Origin: Ashinkailepas kermadecensis
Lineage: Eukaryota > Arthropoda > Thecostraca > Neolepadidae
Assembly: GCA_034440615.1 (NCBI GenBank)
Contig: JAOTOM010004755.1
Location: 1 to 64,000, forward strand
Direction of reading: 5' to 3'
DNA length: 64,000 bases
A program made the translations under genes and the position numbers. Below the pieces are notes generated by a model that did no database searches, was not told where the DNA came from, and was given only the letters and a program-made list of their open reading frames with translations. Position 1 is the stretch's first letter; every line of letters starts with the position of its first letter. Shown in pieces: positions 1-10,019 of this stretch.

Positions 1-370
1 TTGCAGGTCTTTAAGTATATTTTTCGCATGGTCTATGGTGCAGGCAAGGTGTCACTGTTACTGTTATGCCGGTCCTCGAAAGCTTGGTTACGCCCACTTC
101 ATCTATGGCGGGGCAGCTGTCACCAGCAAGCACAGACCGCACTCAGAACGTCATTCTGTTCCTCGCATTCGCCACTGTTGCATTTCATGCATCTCCCATT
201 TCGAGTGTCCTCGCCAATGTCAAGTGACCAGCACTGCTTTTTACGCAGAGCGAGGTCGAGACTGTGCCATGTGTGCAAACTGTCAATTTCCGGACAATCA
301 AGCGTACGACTCTGCTTTCTCACACCCTTACTGTTTTCTAGAGGACGGACTACCCATACTGCTACTTGTC
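1..370 (+). pseudogene. Degraded LINE reverse transcriptase C-terminal fragment (copy 1)
   Basis: Broken frames resemble the segment between the reverse transcriptase and RNase H of LINEs A and B below: a stretch like YRSLIRSKLDYACFVYDGA survives as 'GPRKLGYAHFIYGGA'. A homologous copy lies at 2320-2566 and 5611-5690, where a DNA transposon interrupts it. This copy is uninterrupted and so shows the pre-insertion sequence 'agcgtacgactctgc' near 302-316. It has many frameshifts and no complete domain. The homology between the two copies is direct; assignment to the LINE clade is inference. Confidence 0.65.
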
Positions 371-879
371 GTATCCGTATGCGTGATGGATAATACCAAT
401 GGTATGGCCAACAATGGAATAACACCGAGAAGTACCCGGATATGATGAGCTAGAATAGCGTCGAATGCGATAGAGTCGAAGGCGTAGCCCAGACAAGACG
501 CCTGAAGGCTATGATAATTAGGTTAGGTCCGGCTAGGCTAGGTTAGGCTGGGTTCGGTTGGGTTGCCCTTCTTGTAGAAGCGTTTCCTCTTGGCAAAGGC
601 TTCTACATTGTTCCATTCGACGCGATTCCATTACCTCATCTCCGGATACTTTTCGGCATTATTCCGTATGACGCTCCTCTACTTTTGAACTTGTTCCATT
701 CGACCCTTTTCCACCTTCGACATTGTTCCATTGAACACTAGTGCTGTCATCTACTTTTCAACCTTATTCGAATGACTCTATTCCATTTTTGGACTTGTTC
801 CGTTGCCTATCAGCGGTTGGATTTATAACTACGTACCCACCGAGGTAATAGTTCGTATCAACAGTAAAGCATTATAATA
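371..879. other. AT-rich non-coding stretch with a repeated TTGTTCCATTCGAC-like motif
   Basis: No convincing coding region. Degenerate copies of a motif like 'ttgttccattcgac' recur about six times between 600 and 810. A run of 'ggttaggct'-type repeats lies at 520-560. No promoter or RNA gene was recognised. Confidence 0.4.
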
Positions 880-947
880 AGAGTTATGGGCACGAATGAT
901 CAAAACTGGTCGAAGCGCCCTAAAGCCCAAATAACTAACTAACTAGC
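880..947 (+). repeat. LINE 3' tail: GGGCGC-type stem and (AACT)n end
   Basis: The sequence '...ttatgggcacgaa...gaagcgccctaaagcccaaataactaactaactagc' follows the pattern at the 3' end of LINE B (30950-31012): a G-rich half-stem, a loop, GCGCCC, 'taagcccaa', then a four-base simple repeat. It marks the 3' end of a plus-strand LINE insertion whose body is no longer recognisable. Confidence 0.6.
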
Positions 948-1357
948 AATGCTTTACGTCCGTCCATGACCGGTTCTTGAGGGCCGGTTCAGCCTCTATG
1001 GCCCTCCAGCAATCCGCCCTCCCGGAAGTCTGGCACCTGCAAGCACATCGACAAAATGTCCTCATTACTGCCCCATTTTCTTGGGAATCTCGTGGCCTTT
1101 TTGTGCATTTCTTGTCTGGCATCATAGATGTGGTGGTGACGTCGTCAGATGGTGCCACTGGTATCTGCTGAGCGAATCGTTGCCATACAGTCTGAGGCTC
1201 TCTTTCCTCCTTTGCTTTCACCATTTCCTCCGTAGTCACGGGAGACGTGATTGCTGAAGACTGCATCTGTGTTTTCGTCACATGCTGCATCTATTTCTTC
1301 ATTCACTTCATCCAGTTTGTCCACTACTTCATCTGGATGGGAATCGTTTTCGTCCAA
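943..1357 (-). other. Unrecognised low-confidence coding-like region
   Basis: Two overlapping minus-strand frames are open here (943-1290 and 1145-1357). One contains a polar stretch 'TTEEMVKAKEEREPQTVWQR' followed by a Lys/Arg-rich patch; the other is acidic. No domain was recognised, and the two frames overlap, so at most one can be real. It could be an exon or a transposon remnant. I do not assign a function. Confidence 0.15.
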
Positions 1358-1649
1358 TTTTTCCCTTTCATCTCTTTCACGCCTCTCTCCATGACTTTCA
1401 GTAACTTACTTATCTCAGCGACTTACGTTGTCGCCTCCAGTGCGACTTTCGAGGCCTAGGTTCTAAGCACGATAAAAAAACCTACAGCCAATGTATTATT
1501 TACTTCGCACTCCGCCTCTGTTCCAGTTGGCCGGCCCATCTGGGCTGCTGGTGTTTTGAAACGCTGAATTTCGTAGTGGTGTTATGCCGATCTGGAGACT
1601 TCGATCATGATATAATAAACAGTTGTAGTGTTGTGTGGTGTGATTCATT

Positions 1650-1715
1650 TGATGTGTTGTGTATGACCGAAGGAGTCTATGCGCCCCTGAGCCCAAATAA
1701 CCAACCAAACATTGT
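1650..1715 (+). repeat. LINE 3' tail (second copy)
   Basis: 'gaaggagtctatgcgcccctgagcccaaataaccaaccaaac' matches the shared LINE 3' end (GCGCCC, then TGAGCCCAAATAACC repeats). It is plus-oriented like the other copies. Confidence 0.5.
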
Positions 1716-1746
1716 TGCACACGACCCGCGCACACTTCCTCTGCAG

Positions 1747-1935
1747 ACGGAGCTCTGACAAGCTGTCGGCGACTCCCAGACCTCTGACAATATGTCGGCG
1801 ACCCCTGGAACTCTGACAATCTGTCGGCGAACCCCGGAGCTCTGACAATCTTCCGGCGACCCCTGGAACTCTGACAATCTGTCGGCGAACCCCGGAGCTC
1901 TGACAATCTGCTGGCGATTCCCGGAGCTCTGACTG
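1747..1935. repeat. Minisatellite, unit about 29-30 bp
   Basis: About six units of the form 'ctctgacaatctgtcggcga' plus a variable 'ccccggag' or 'cccctggaa' spacer. Alternate units carry different spacers, so a two-unit higher-order repeat is visible. The open minus-strand frames across it are a by-product of the repeat. Confidence 0.85.
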
Positions 1936-2319
1936 CCAGAGGGTCGCTGACACGCCAATCACTCGACCCCAATTCAGACCGGCCCACACAACGGTCTGCT
2001 GGTTCGCTCCCAACGAAAGCAGGATCGGCGTGGTGATGAACTTGGTACCGTGGATTTGGTGTTGGTTCACTTCGAAGTGTATTGTGCCCTGTTTCGTGTC
2101 AGAACTCGAATGTTTTCTCAGTTCGTTGTGTGGCTCATTGAGAATAGCTGCACGTGGCTTCTTCGCCATGGTCGTCAGGCGATAAACACATTGCTTATTG
2201 AAAAGTGTGTACCAGAGGCCTTATTGTGGTTCCGAATCGATACTCACCGTTAGCAGTACTGTCCAAGCAAGTATGATCATCGTCGGAGATTTTCTGTGTT
2301 TGCTTTGACGGTCGATTGA

Positions 2320-2566
2320 TGTGCAAAGAACACTAGCATGCCTTTGCACGTCTTCAAGTCTATTTTTCTGTCTAGTGCCGGAGGGTCACTTTCTTGACGG
2401 TCCTAGCCTCTTCATCTGTGGCGGGGCAGCCGTCACCAGCAAGCACAGACCGCCACTGTTCGCCACTGTTGCATTTCGTACATCTTCGATTTCGAGTGTC
2501 CTCCCCGATGCGAGGTTGAGACTGTGCCATGTGTGCAACCTGTCAATTTCCAGACAATCTAGCGTA
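2320..2566 (+). pseudogene. Degraded LINE fragment, copy 2, left part
   Basis: Homologous to 1-310: both contain 'gcggggcagc(t/c)gtcaccagc' and 'ctgtcaatttcc(g/a)gacaatc'. It is interrupted at 2565-2566 by the pogo-like element and resumes at 5611. Frames are broken, so it is non-functional. Confidence 0.65.
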
Positions 2567-2591
2567 GGGGAGACCGGGGTCAAATGTAACA
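2567..2591 (+). repeat. Left terminal inverted repeat of the pogo-like element
   Basis: Begins GGGGAGACCGGGGTCAAATG. It matches the complement of 5586-5610 at 24 of 25 positions (C versus T at position 9). The TA immediately outside is repeated at the other end. Confidence 0.95.
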
Positions 2592-2753
2592 GTTTTTACA
2601 TTTTCGAGTCAGGAGCGAAAACGTTTTGCGCTGGAGAACACTTTGTTGGATTTTCACAAACCTTGATGTTTTGCCCTTGCTGCGTATGTGAAAATATTTA
2701 TAAATACATACCCTAAGGTGTCGAACTTTTGGTTTAAAAAAGTCACTTCAGGT

Positions 2754-2812
2754 GTTACAATTGACCCCATGTACGGGGCAATTGTAACAGCACCCGGGGT
2801 CAATTGTACCAT
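2754..2812. repeat. Left subterminal repeats, candidate transposase-binding sites
   Basis: Copies of 'ttacaattgacccc' and its complement ('ggggtcaattgta') occur in inverted pairs here, and again at 5189-5246 near the other end. Paired subterminal repeats are often transposase-binding sites in Tc1/mariner/pogo elements; the binding role is inferred. Confidence 0.6.
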
Positions 2813-3158
2813 GTTAACGAATGCTGCGGTGAAAGCCACTTTTATCGAAAACAACTTGTATTGAAAAACAATTGTATCTTACTCTCTGAGCTCTTCCTGG
2901 AATACAAATCACAGCTCCACCTTTCTCAGGACAAAAACCAACACCACATCATAAAAATGCGATTACGTAACGGATCAAAGCTCTTGCACCCGTAGGTCTT
3001 TCTGGATTCAAAAGCACAGCTTCTCAGGCTAAACAAACTAACTAGCAGGGCTCTGAGACCTAAAACACTTCTTGACTATTTGTACTGAAGTAGGGCAAAA
3101 CATCAAACATCACAACTCGAAACATTTCCAATATCTGTGACGCTCGGTCTGTGGTCGC

Positions 3159-5110
3159 CTACTCGGTGTCCGATTCACAGTTTTCACATATGTACGCCTC
3201 ATACTTTTCGACAGCGGTACACGCCTCGTGGGCCCACATCGCGCACATCTCGCACCGGATCCACCTTTCTTTAGATCGACTGGTATTAAAACTCTCGACG
3301 CACACAAGGCAGAAAACTTCTTCAGCGTCATCACTACTGCTTGCCCTGCGGGTGGACTTCCGAGCCCTCTTGCCACCGGCCTTCTTCGTCTTCTTCTCTT
3401 CCTGCTTGTCCATGCTGAGGTTGAGCTTTTTCGGTGCTTGTTTGCGTTTCTTTCGACTCTGTTCTAGCTCGATCGCTCTCTTCTCTGGCGTATCTGTCAG
3501 AATTGCAGCCTTTCGCTTCCTCCGTCCCGTACTGATGCTTTTCCTTGGGCCTGCCTTGGGCAGAGGCCGAATGTCTTCAGGGGTGAGCGGTGTCGAAGCG
3601 ATCCCTGATAGACCAGGCTGTTCGATCGCTGATGGACCAGGCTGTTGGCTCTCCGATGGACCAGGCTGTTGGATTCCCGATGGACCAGGCTGTTCGATCT
3701 CCGATGCACCAGGCCGTTCCATCGCCGATGGACCAGGGTGTTCGATTCCCGATGGACCAGGATGTCCGATCACCGGTGGATCAGCCTGTCCGATACCCGA
3801 TGGCTCAGAATCTGCAGGATGTGCTATGTCATCTGTGGTCTCGCCTTCGGATGTATGGCTGGCGGAGAGTGCAGTCAGTTCCGTTCTGGGTCGGTCTGTA
3901 ACGTTGCTTGGTGCAAAGTCTTCGTTGGTGAATATGTCTGGATTGTACGGACTGATGCCTGTTGTCCGGAAGCCACTCTGGATGTTCTTTGGGGTAAACG
4001 CCGATACCCAGGCCTCCGCAGCGATTTGTGGGATGTCGTAGATGCTGGCAGTTTTTCCTGGATTGCTTCTCATCCACGCATCCATGTGAGTAGATATGCT
4101 TCTCTTAAACGGGCCGTACACGCTTCTGTCCAGGGGCTGGAGGCGGTGGGAGCAGTGAGGAGGAAAGGAGAGCACAATTACTCCGCTGTCCTTGGCCAGG
4201 TCTAGGACTTCCACACTGAGATGGGACACGTGGTTGTCGAGCAGCAGCAACACCGGTGACTCGGGCGTCGACTTTACATGTAGGATGAAGTGCTTCATGA
4301 AGGTCACGAAGTGCTCGAAGTCATCCAACCAGACTTGTTTGCAGTGCCAATACAACCCACCGGTCCACCACGAACAAACCATTCGTGGTATCGGACTCTT
4401 GGAAACACGAACATCGGTGGCACAGTGTTGCCCATTGCGCTAGTAGCAGCACACATGGTAACGAGATGTCCCCGCTCTCCCGAGGTGAGTCCTCCCACCT
4501 GTTTCACGCCTTTCCCAGCCACCACTGCCGTCGGCTTCTGCACTGTCGTACAGCCAGTTTCATCAAGGTTCCATATCTTTGACGGATCAAGTTCGTGTCT
4601 TGCGAGGACGATCCCCAGCTTATCGAAGAAGTTCTTCACGTTCTCACGATTGAAGCTGGTTGCACGTGCCAAACTGGTGGCCTGCGGTGACCTAATGGCG
4701 AGCTGCGGGTTCCGCTTCAGAAAGGAGTTGAACCAGTCGACTCCTGCTCGTCTCTGATCCGTCCAGGAACTGGGAACTTTCATATCTCGGGACATCGCGC
4801 ACTGGTAGGCGAGAACCCTGACCTCCATCGGCGTCAGACCAAAGAACGCCTCCGATGATTTGAGTAGATAGTCAGTGAGTATCTTCTCATCGCCTGGTGA
4901 AAAGACCTTGTTGTGCGGGTTGTAGCCGACTGTGATATCCATTCCTTCTTTCTTCTGTTTCACGTAACGAGACAACGTCACATGACACATTCCATACTGG
5001 GCTGAGGCTTTTCTCACCGTCAACCCGCCTTCCATAACCGCGGCAACAGCTTCCTGGGCTGTCTCTAGGCGGGTCCCGCGGTCAGAAGTTCGTTCTCGAG
5101 AGCGAGGCAT
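3159..5110 (-). pseudogene. Pogo/Tigger-like DDD transposase with C-terminal PHD-like finger, frameshifted
   Basis: The likely start is the ATG at 5110-5108 (MPRSRERTSDRG), followed by a Psq-type helix-turn-helix (VRKASAQYGMCHVTLSRYV), a second DNA-binding region (TDQRRAGVDWFNSFLKRNP) and a DDE-type endonuclease core. Catalytic Asp residues are visible in 'NLDETG', 'LLLLDNHVSHLS' and 'HRLQPLDRSVYGP', with 35 residues between the second and third. The N-terminal frame stops at 4304; the C-terminal frame is open from 4382 to 3159, so one net frameshift near 4320 splits the core between the first and second Asp. The C-terminus has a Pro-rich repeat (about 3606-3812), a Lys/Arg-rich stretch that could be a nuclear localisation signal, and a Cys/His pattern CLVC...CEMC..W.HEAC...CENC typical of a PHD finger. 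Apart from the frameshift the protein looks well preserved. Confidence 0.9.
3606..3812 (-). repeat. In-frame 30-bp repeat inside the transposase
   Basis: About seven units of a 30-bp repeat encode variants of a 10-residue motif such as EQPGPSGI/QQPGPSES. The repeat forms a Pro/Ser-rich linker between the catalytic core and the PHD-like finger. Confidence 0.85.
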
Positions 5111-5188
5111 CGTCTGAAAATCGGAAACATTCATTGACCAGCGCCCAACGACATTCTGTAGTAAATGCATACTTAATAGTATGGCCAT

Positions 5189-5246
5189 AGGGGTCAATTG
5201 TAACACTGTTACAATTGACCCCAGCAAAAATGTTACAATTGACCCC
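5189..5246. repeat. Right subterminal repeats of the pogo-like element
   Basis: 'ggggtcaattgtaac' followed by two inverted copies 'ttacaattgacccc'. It mirrors 2754-2812. The binding function is inferred. Confidence 0.6.
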
Positions 5247-5585
5247 GCCAAGCCGCGCCATCTTAGAGACGAAACTGATGCAAAACACGGCAGCGTGGGC
5301 GGCAGCTACGGCGCTACATTTTTGGCTAATTAGCCCCACTCCGCTCAATCAAACTCTTAGATCCATATCTAGTGAGATACGTGAATGAGCTAATAATTAA
5401 ACAAAATCATCAAATTTACAACACACCCTCAAAAACACATAATTGTGAACAGCACTCGACTCACTTGTCGCAACGGCGTGAAACCCCGTGAGGAAAGGAA
5501 ACAGCTGACTGTGCATATCCAGTACTGCCGCCAGCGCCATCCATCAGCGGGTTTCGGAACCATGGCTACTGTTACAATTGCCCCG

Positions 5586-5610
5586 TGTTACATTTGACCC
5601 CAGTCTCCCC
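5586..5610 (-). repeat. Right terminal inverted repeat of the pogo-like element
   Basis: On the minus strand it starts GGGGAGACTGGGGTCAAATG, pairing with 2567-2591 with one mismatch. The flanking TA at 5611-5612 completes the target duplication. Confidence 0.95.
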
Positions 5611-5690
5611 TACGACTCTGCTTTATCGCACCCGTACTGTTTTCCAGAGGACGGTTACCACTTCGTATCCGTATGCGTGATCGCCTGGGC
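5611..5690 (+). pseudogene. Degraded LINE fragment, copy 2, right part
   Basis: Continues the LINE copy interrupted at 2566. 'cgactctgctttatcgcacccgtactgtttt' here matches 'cgactctgctttctcacacccttactgtttt' near 307-337. Homology fades after about 5690. Confidence 0.65.
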
Positions 5691-6064
5691 GGTCACGCAG
5701 GCGATACCACTTCGAGTGATGCGTTCGACTGCGATAAATTGGGCATGCCGATAATGCACGGAGTTCCAGCATTCTGAGTTCCCGGCACGCCGAGTTCCTT
5801 GAATTAATCTGGCCTGGGGAGCGCATGTTTGATATGGGGAACGCCAGTCCTCGCAACACGATGCACTTCTCAGCAGATGACTGGTTTTGTCGGTATTTGT
5901 CTCGGAATCAGTCTCAGGCATGGCTACTTTCGTGTGGTACTTTTATCGCGGTTAGATGCTGATGAGTCACGAGGTTCCGGGAAGTGGCCCAGCCAGCGGT
6001 GGAGGGGCCGGACCGTGGCCACTCACCGGGCTCCGGGCCATCGGTAGAGGGGTCGGGAACAGCT

Positions 6065-6150
6065 CTTCCGGAACTGGGCACTAAATGACCTCGTAGTCGG
6101 CGCGCCCCTAAACTCCAATCCACCACCTTAAGCCCAAATAATAAATCAGC
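6065..6150 (+). repeat. LINE 3' tail (third copy)
   Basis: 'ctgggcactaaatgacctcgtagtcggcgcgcccctaa...ttaagcccaaataataaatc' closely matches the end of LINE B (30949-31000), including 'atgacctcgtagtcggcgcgccc'. It is plus-oriented. The body of the insertion upstream is not recognisable. Confidence 0.7.
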
Positions 6151-6672
6151 TCTCTCGGAACTGTAGTTCAATGAAATATTTGTGATGCTGATGCCTTCTG
6201 ATGGCGTTGAATCAATGAGAACCAGCAAAACAACGATACGTGCTGCTAATGTAGGGGTGGCGGCTCTGTCGTCGGTGGGGTGTGTGTGGGGGGGGGGGCT
6301 AGTATGGTTGTGTGGCTTTGGTGGGGTGCTCTCTCGGGTTGTGTGAATGATGACCTTAACTAAACTAAACTTAACTTATACTGACTTTTGGACTAAATAT
6401 ATCCTTTTGCTTTTTGTGCCAGCGTGTGGTGTTATGTTGTGTAGTGTTGTTAGCATCTCTCGGGCTGTGTAGAAGAGAACCTACAAAGCCAACTGGCTTA
6501 ACCTAACTTGGTTGAGCTTTTCCTGTTGCTTTTTTGCACATTTGTGCGTGGTGTTATTTTTGTTTCCCCACCACCTTCACCATCGATTCCCCCAATGGCT
6601 CAGATGGTTTATGTAGGTGCTCTGGTGTCTTTGACCGACCAACCTAACCTTATTACAGTCGACTCCACGCCA

Positions 6673-6904
6673 GGCCTTATTCGCTGTAAACGTGCGACCA
6701 GCCTTACATATCCAGCGGGTGGGCACGGATACCTACCACGTTGGGTCCGCCTCCTGGCCGTCTGTATATCCCAGCCGGCCCTACCCTTTCAGCCCCGGGG
6801 CTTACAGCATGCCAAACCCGTCCGTGCGTCACCCGAACCACTGCACAATCCGGTTCCTACGTACAGTGAACAGGGGGTGGACTAGCTACCGGGCAGTGTT
6901 TTGC
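6673..6904 (+). repeat. Dispersed repeat, copy on plus strand
   Basis: Runs from 'gccttattcgctgtaaacgtgcgacca' to 'gggcagtgttttgc' and is matched in inverted orientation at 11536-11773. Shared blocks include 'taccacgttggg', 'ccctaccctttcagcc' and 'gccaaacccgtccg'. This may be part of a LINE 5' region or a SINE; no internal promoter boxes were recognised. Confidence 0.75.
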
Positions 6905-7062
6905 ATCTGCCTACAGTCCGACAGCGAACGTGGTGCTCCACCTCGAGGAGGATCCCAGATGGGTGGGGTGCCGCCGAGGACAGGATCGGCTAGCCCCGCC
7001 GCCGGAAGCCCTGGGAGTCTGTCTCCTCTCCGCCGTCCTCTCTCCCTGTCAGTTGCGCCCCG

Positions 7063-7182
7063 ATGTCGTCTGAAGAGGACCGCAGCTTCAGCGAGGAGAG
7101 AGCCGAGGCGGAACTGATGTTCACCCGACTGGTGGACCAAGACAACCCGACTGGAGGACAACCTCCATTCACCCGACTGTGG
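7063..7182 (+). other. Short coding-like segment of unknown identity
   Basis: An ATG at 7072 opens a short frame with 'MSSEEDRSFSEERAEAELMF', which soon runs into the palindromic cluster that follows. It looks protein-like (acidic, helical) but has no recognised family. It could be the start of a mobile-element ORF. Confidence 0.2.
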
Positions 7183-7310
7183 TGAATGGAGGACAACTGT
7201 CCATTCACTGTGGACAGTTGTCCATTCACTGTCCATTCACTGTCAATGGAGTCCATTCACTGTGGTGAATGGACTCCAGTTCACCCGACTGGAGGACAAC
7301 CTCGATTTCT
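7137..7310. repeat. Palindrome-rich cluster of TCCATTCACTGT motifs
   Basis: Direct and inverted copies of 'gtccattcactgtgg' and 'tggtgaatgga', with 'gactggaggacaacct' at both ends (about 7143 and 7288). The segment can fold into several overlapping hairpins, for example 'aactgtccattcactgtggacagtt'. No terminator or attachment role is claimed. Confidence 0.8.
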
Positions 7311-7449
7311 GCCTGAGGTCGTTCTTGACCTCGGGCCCGAGTTTCGGTATGCTGCCCATCTCCGACAGGTCGTGGCCCGGAGGCGAAGACGGCTGGGGAA
7401 TATCTTCCACACCGACCGTCACTGAGTTCGCCACGGGGTGGCCTTGCGG

Positions 7450-7746
7450 TAAGTATCTCCCCCCCGAGTGTTACGATGGCTCAGTTTCGCCCTACTCTTT
7501 TCTAAGAATGTTCTCAAAGATCTCCCCGAATTCCGAACCCGCCCAGCGCTCTCCATTTTTAGAGAAAAATCCTGTATTCCCCTCCACCCAACATATGTGG
7601 TTTTTCTTCAAACCGGGAAGGCGTCATTTGTCCTGGTGCGAGGTCTGGTGTCCCAAATGTTGTTTCACTACGGCTTTGCCGGGATTGGGGTGGTCGCGTC
7701 GGCCCTTCTACTCCTACTAATTACTTGTTCTGTTGCATGGACGTGA
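7450..7746 (+). other. Unrecognised open region
   Basis: The frame ending at 7746 holds 'FAGIGVVASALLLLLITCSV', a strongly hydrophobic stretch that could be a membrane segment. A donor-like 'gcggtaagtatctc' lies just upstream at 7446. No family was recognised; it may be chance or transposon-derived. Confidence 0.15.
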
Positions 7747-7944
7747 ACCAGGCAGCGTCCTTCTTGGATGAGTTTGGGGGATCGTATACCATCTACCAGC
7801 CCAGGGACGGTCGATGTCTTGCGGAACATGCATCCCTCCAGTAGAGTCTTCGTCACGAGCTCCAGAGCCCCGCGGCTTATTGGTTCTTAGACCATCGCTG
7901 TTGTTCTTGGTTGTACTTGTTCAGCGCACTTGCGCGCCTAATTT

Positions 7945-8343
7945 ATGCTACTCCCCGCCAGGAGAGGCGCGGCCCGTGCCATTCGTGGCGACAGCAGCGG
8001 GGAAGTCGCCGCTGTTTGCCGAACCGTCACTGCCGCCGCCGAAGCCGCGTCAGCACCGGCGGGAGCCGACGCGGTCATCGGCCGCACGGGCAAGTGGAGT
8101 TCCCCGCGCGGTACGACGCGCCGGCCGGCCGAGGGGCGCCGCTCCGGCTCGCGTGACGTGTCGGACGCGCGCCTGGTGGCGCTGCTCGAACACTACCGCG
8201 ACCCGGTCGAGGACGCCATCCTGGCCGACGGCGTGGAGCGGCTCTGCGCCAACCTGGACCTGCGGCCTGGCGAGTTCCGCGTGCTCGTGCTGGCCTGGCG
8301 ACTCGCCGCCGAGACCATGTGCCGCTTCAGTCGCGCCGAGTTC
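7945..8343 (+). CDS. DCN1-like (DCUN1D3-type) protein, exon
   Basis: DCN1-like proteins bind cullins and the NEDD8-conjugating enzyme and promote cullin neddylation through a C-terminal PONY domain. The frame contains 'LLEHYRDPVEDAILADGVER' and then LCANLDLRPGEFRVLVLAWRL and AAETMCRFSRAEF, matching the first part of that domain. An Ala/Gly/Arg-rich N-terminal region precedes it, as in the DCUN1D3 subgroup. The 5' end is either the in-frame ATG at 7945 (an in-frame stop lies just upstream) or an acceptor 'ctccccgccag' at 7961. The 3' boundary is unclear: the domain match ends at ..RAEF (8343) before 'gtttgc', a weak donor. Most of the PONY domain is missing from this exon, so the locus is either split among exons or truncated. 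Confidence 0.7.
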
Positions 8344-8854
8344 GTTTGCAGCTGTCGCGGCCTACCTGAGTCACCCCTCCCCCGCGGCCATTCTGGCGGT
8401 GGGCGTCATGTGTGACGTATCACCAATGCCGGACGGGCAGTCGTATTCGCCCGCCAATCAGGCCGCAGGGCATACAGCCACAAGGCCGCGCTACTTGTCG
8501 GCTCAGCGGGCGCTGTTTGAGATGTGGTCAGTTACCAGTAAGTAACAGTCGAGTCTGGATTAATACATCGACGCAGAGACACGGTTCTCTCGGCGCTCAC
8601 GTACGGACTCTCTCCGGACTCTCTCGGCGCTCTACTACGGCGCTCTCTCGTCTGTGCTTGCTGAAGTAAGGTGTTGGCGGACGCGTGCTAAATTGCCGCC
8701 AACACCCATCATATTTCGGCCTCGCACTATTCGTTGTAAGTTTAAATTGATGACGAGTCTTGCGCTTCTGCACTTCGGGTTATTTGCGGTTCGCGAAGGT
8801 CCTACTAGACTGCCATCACGCCAGGGGTCAATAACTATCCTACAACTTGAACAG

Positions 8855-8897
8855 TGTGCGCGCGCTGCAGACGCGACTGCTGGCATTGGTGGCCGAG
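8855..8897 (+). CDS. Probable second exon of the DCN1-like gene
   Basis: Acceptor 'ttgaacag' before 8855 and a strong donor 'gccgag|gtaagc' after 8897 bound a 43-bp segment encoding VRALQTRLLALVAE. This fits the helix that follows the EF-hand-like segment in DCN1-like proteins. The phase needed at its 5' end (2) is not supplied by the donor candidates of the upstream exon, so the link is tentative. No later exons of the domain were found. Confidence 0.4.
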
Positions 8898-8944
8898 GTA
8901 AGCGGCGACGCGCGAGCATCGCGAGCGAGCAACGCTCATCGAAA

Positions 8945-9296
8945 CACTGCCCAACTCTGTGGCGCGGGCGTGCCTCGGTCGCCGTCGCCGACTGCGTGCG
9001 GGCCGGTCCAGCCGGCCACGTGTGCGCCGTCATATGCGTGTCAGTGTATTGGCTGACCACGTCGACAGCTGGGTGCCGCGGGCGTGCTCGCCGCCGTCGC
9101 CGACTGCGTGCGGCCGGCCAGCCGGCCACGTGTGCGCCGTCATGTGCGTGTCAGTGTATTGGCTGACCACGTCGACAGCTGGTGCCGCGGGCGTGCCTCG
9201 GTCGCCGTCGCCGACTGCGTGCGGGCCGGTCCAGTCGGCCACGTGTGCGCCGTCATGTGCGTGTCAGTGTATTGGCTGACCACGTCGACAGCTGGG
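8945..9296. repeat. Three-unit minisatellite, about 115 bp per unit
   Basis: Three copies of a block containing 'cggccacgtgtgcgccgtcat' (first 20 bases conserved) followed by 'cgtgtcagtgtattggctgacc' and 'acgtcgacagctggtgccgc'. Copies differ by a few substitutions and small indels. It lies about 50 bp after the candidate donor of the DCN1-like exon. Confidence 0.9.
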
Positions 9297-10019
9297 TGCC
9301 GCCGCCACAGAACTAGCGTGCGCCAGATGGCACGGAGCCTCGCAGTAGGCTGATGCCATGACTTTAGCGACTCGTGGTCGATCACGCGATATGGGCTTCT
9401 GTTTTGCAGTCGCTAGACGTCAGCTCCGTTGCCGGGTCGCACTGAACCCGGCCGGTGTGGTTGGTGCCATAACTGACAGGCCATACCGATACCCGATAAT
9501 ACAAGGTCATGTACGATTTCCCGCGCAGGTAATTGACAGGGGTACTGTGTATACGTGGGCGCGAGTAACGCCGGATATGTGCTATGTGTTCACAACCGAA
9601 TGTCAGCTGTCAGCCGTCAGCTTCCTTCACGATGCTGTTGCTCTCCGCATGGCTCGCATTCGATACGTTCAATACTCTATTTTATGAGCCAACTTTCATG
9701 TTGACTGAAGCGACTAGATCGAAATACGCTGGGTTTCGACAAGAGATTTCGTTCGAAAGCAATGATCTAGTATAGGCGCCATTAGCCGTGAATGTGCATA
9801 AAGTGTGTCGTGAACCACCCAATAAACGAATGATCTAGTCTAAGCTTTTAATGTAGGTGTTTTGTGTTTTGTTTTCATTGTTGCTTTTTGTGCGTATGAG
9901 AAGGCCAACTGTTTGCGAACTGGCCAAGGCACTGTTGTAGAAGTATGGGTACGCGAATACAGTTGCTTATAAGAAGAAATTATTAATATATCATCTAATC
10001 TAATAGAGCACACCCAAGT
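9297..10019. other. No gene recognised
   Basis: Unremarkable intergenic or intronic sequence. Short open frames show no family resemblance, and no RNA gene or transposon ends were seen. Confidence 0.4.

Larger units (their letters stand above)
2567..5610 (-). mobile_element. Pogo-like (Tc1/mariner superfamily) DNA transposon
   Basis: A 3,044-bp element bounded by 25-bp terminal inverted repeats with one mismatch and flanked by a TA duplication (2565-2566 and 5611-5612). The TA duplication is typical of Tc1/mariner/pogo elements. It encodes one transposase on the minus strand, now split by a frameshift. Subterminal 'ttacaattgacccc' repeats lie inside both ends. The insertion site is a degraded LINE whose uninterrupted homologue lies at 1-370. 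Ends, target duplication and transposase type agree, so the family call is firm; the exact subfamily is not. Confidence 0.93.
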
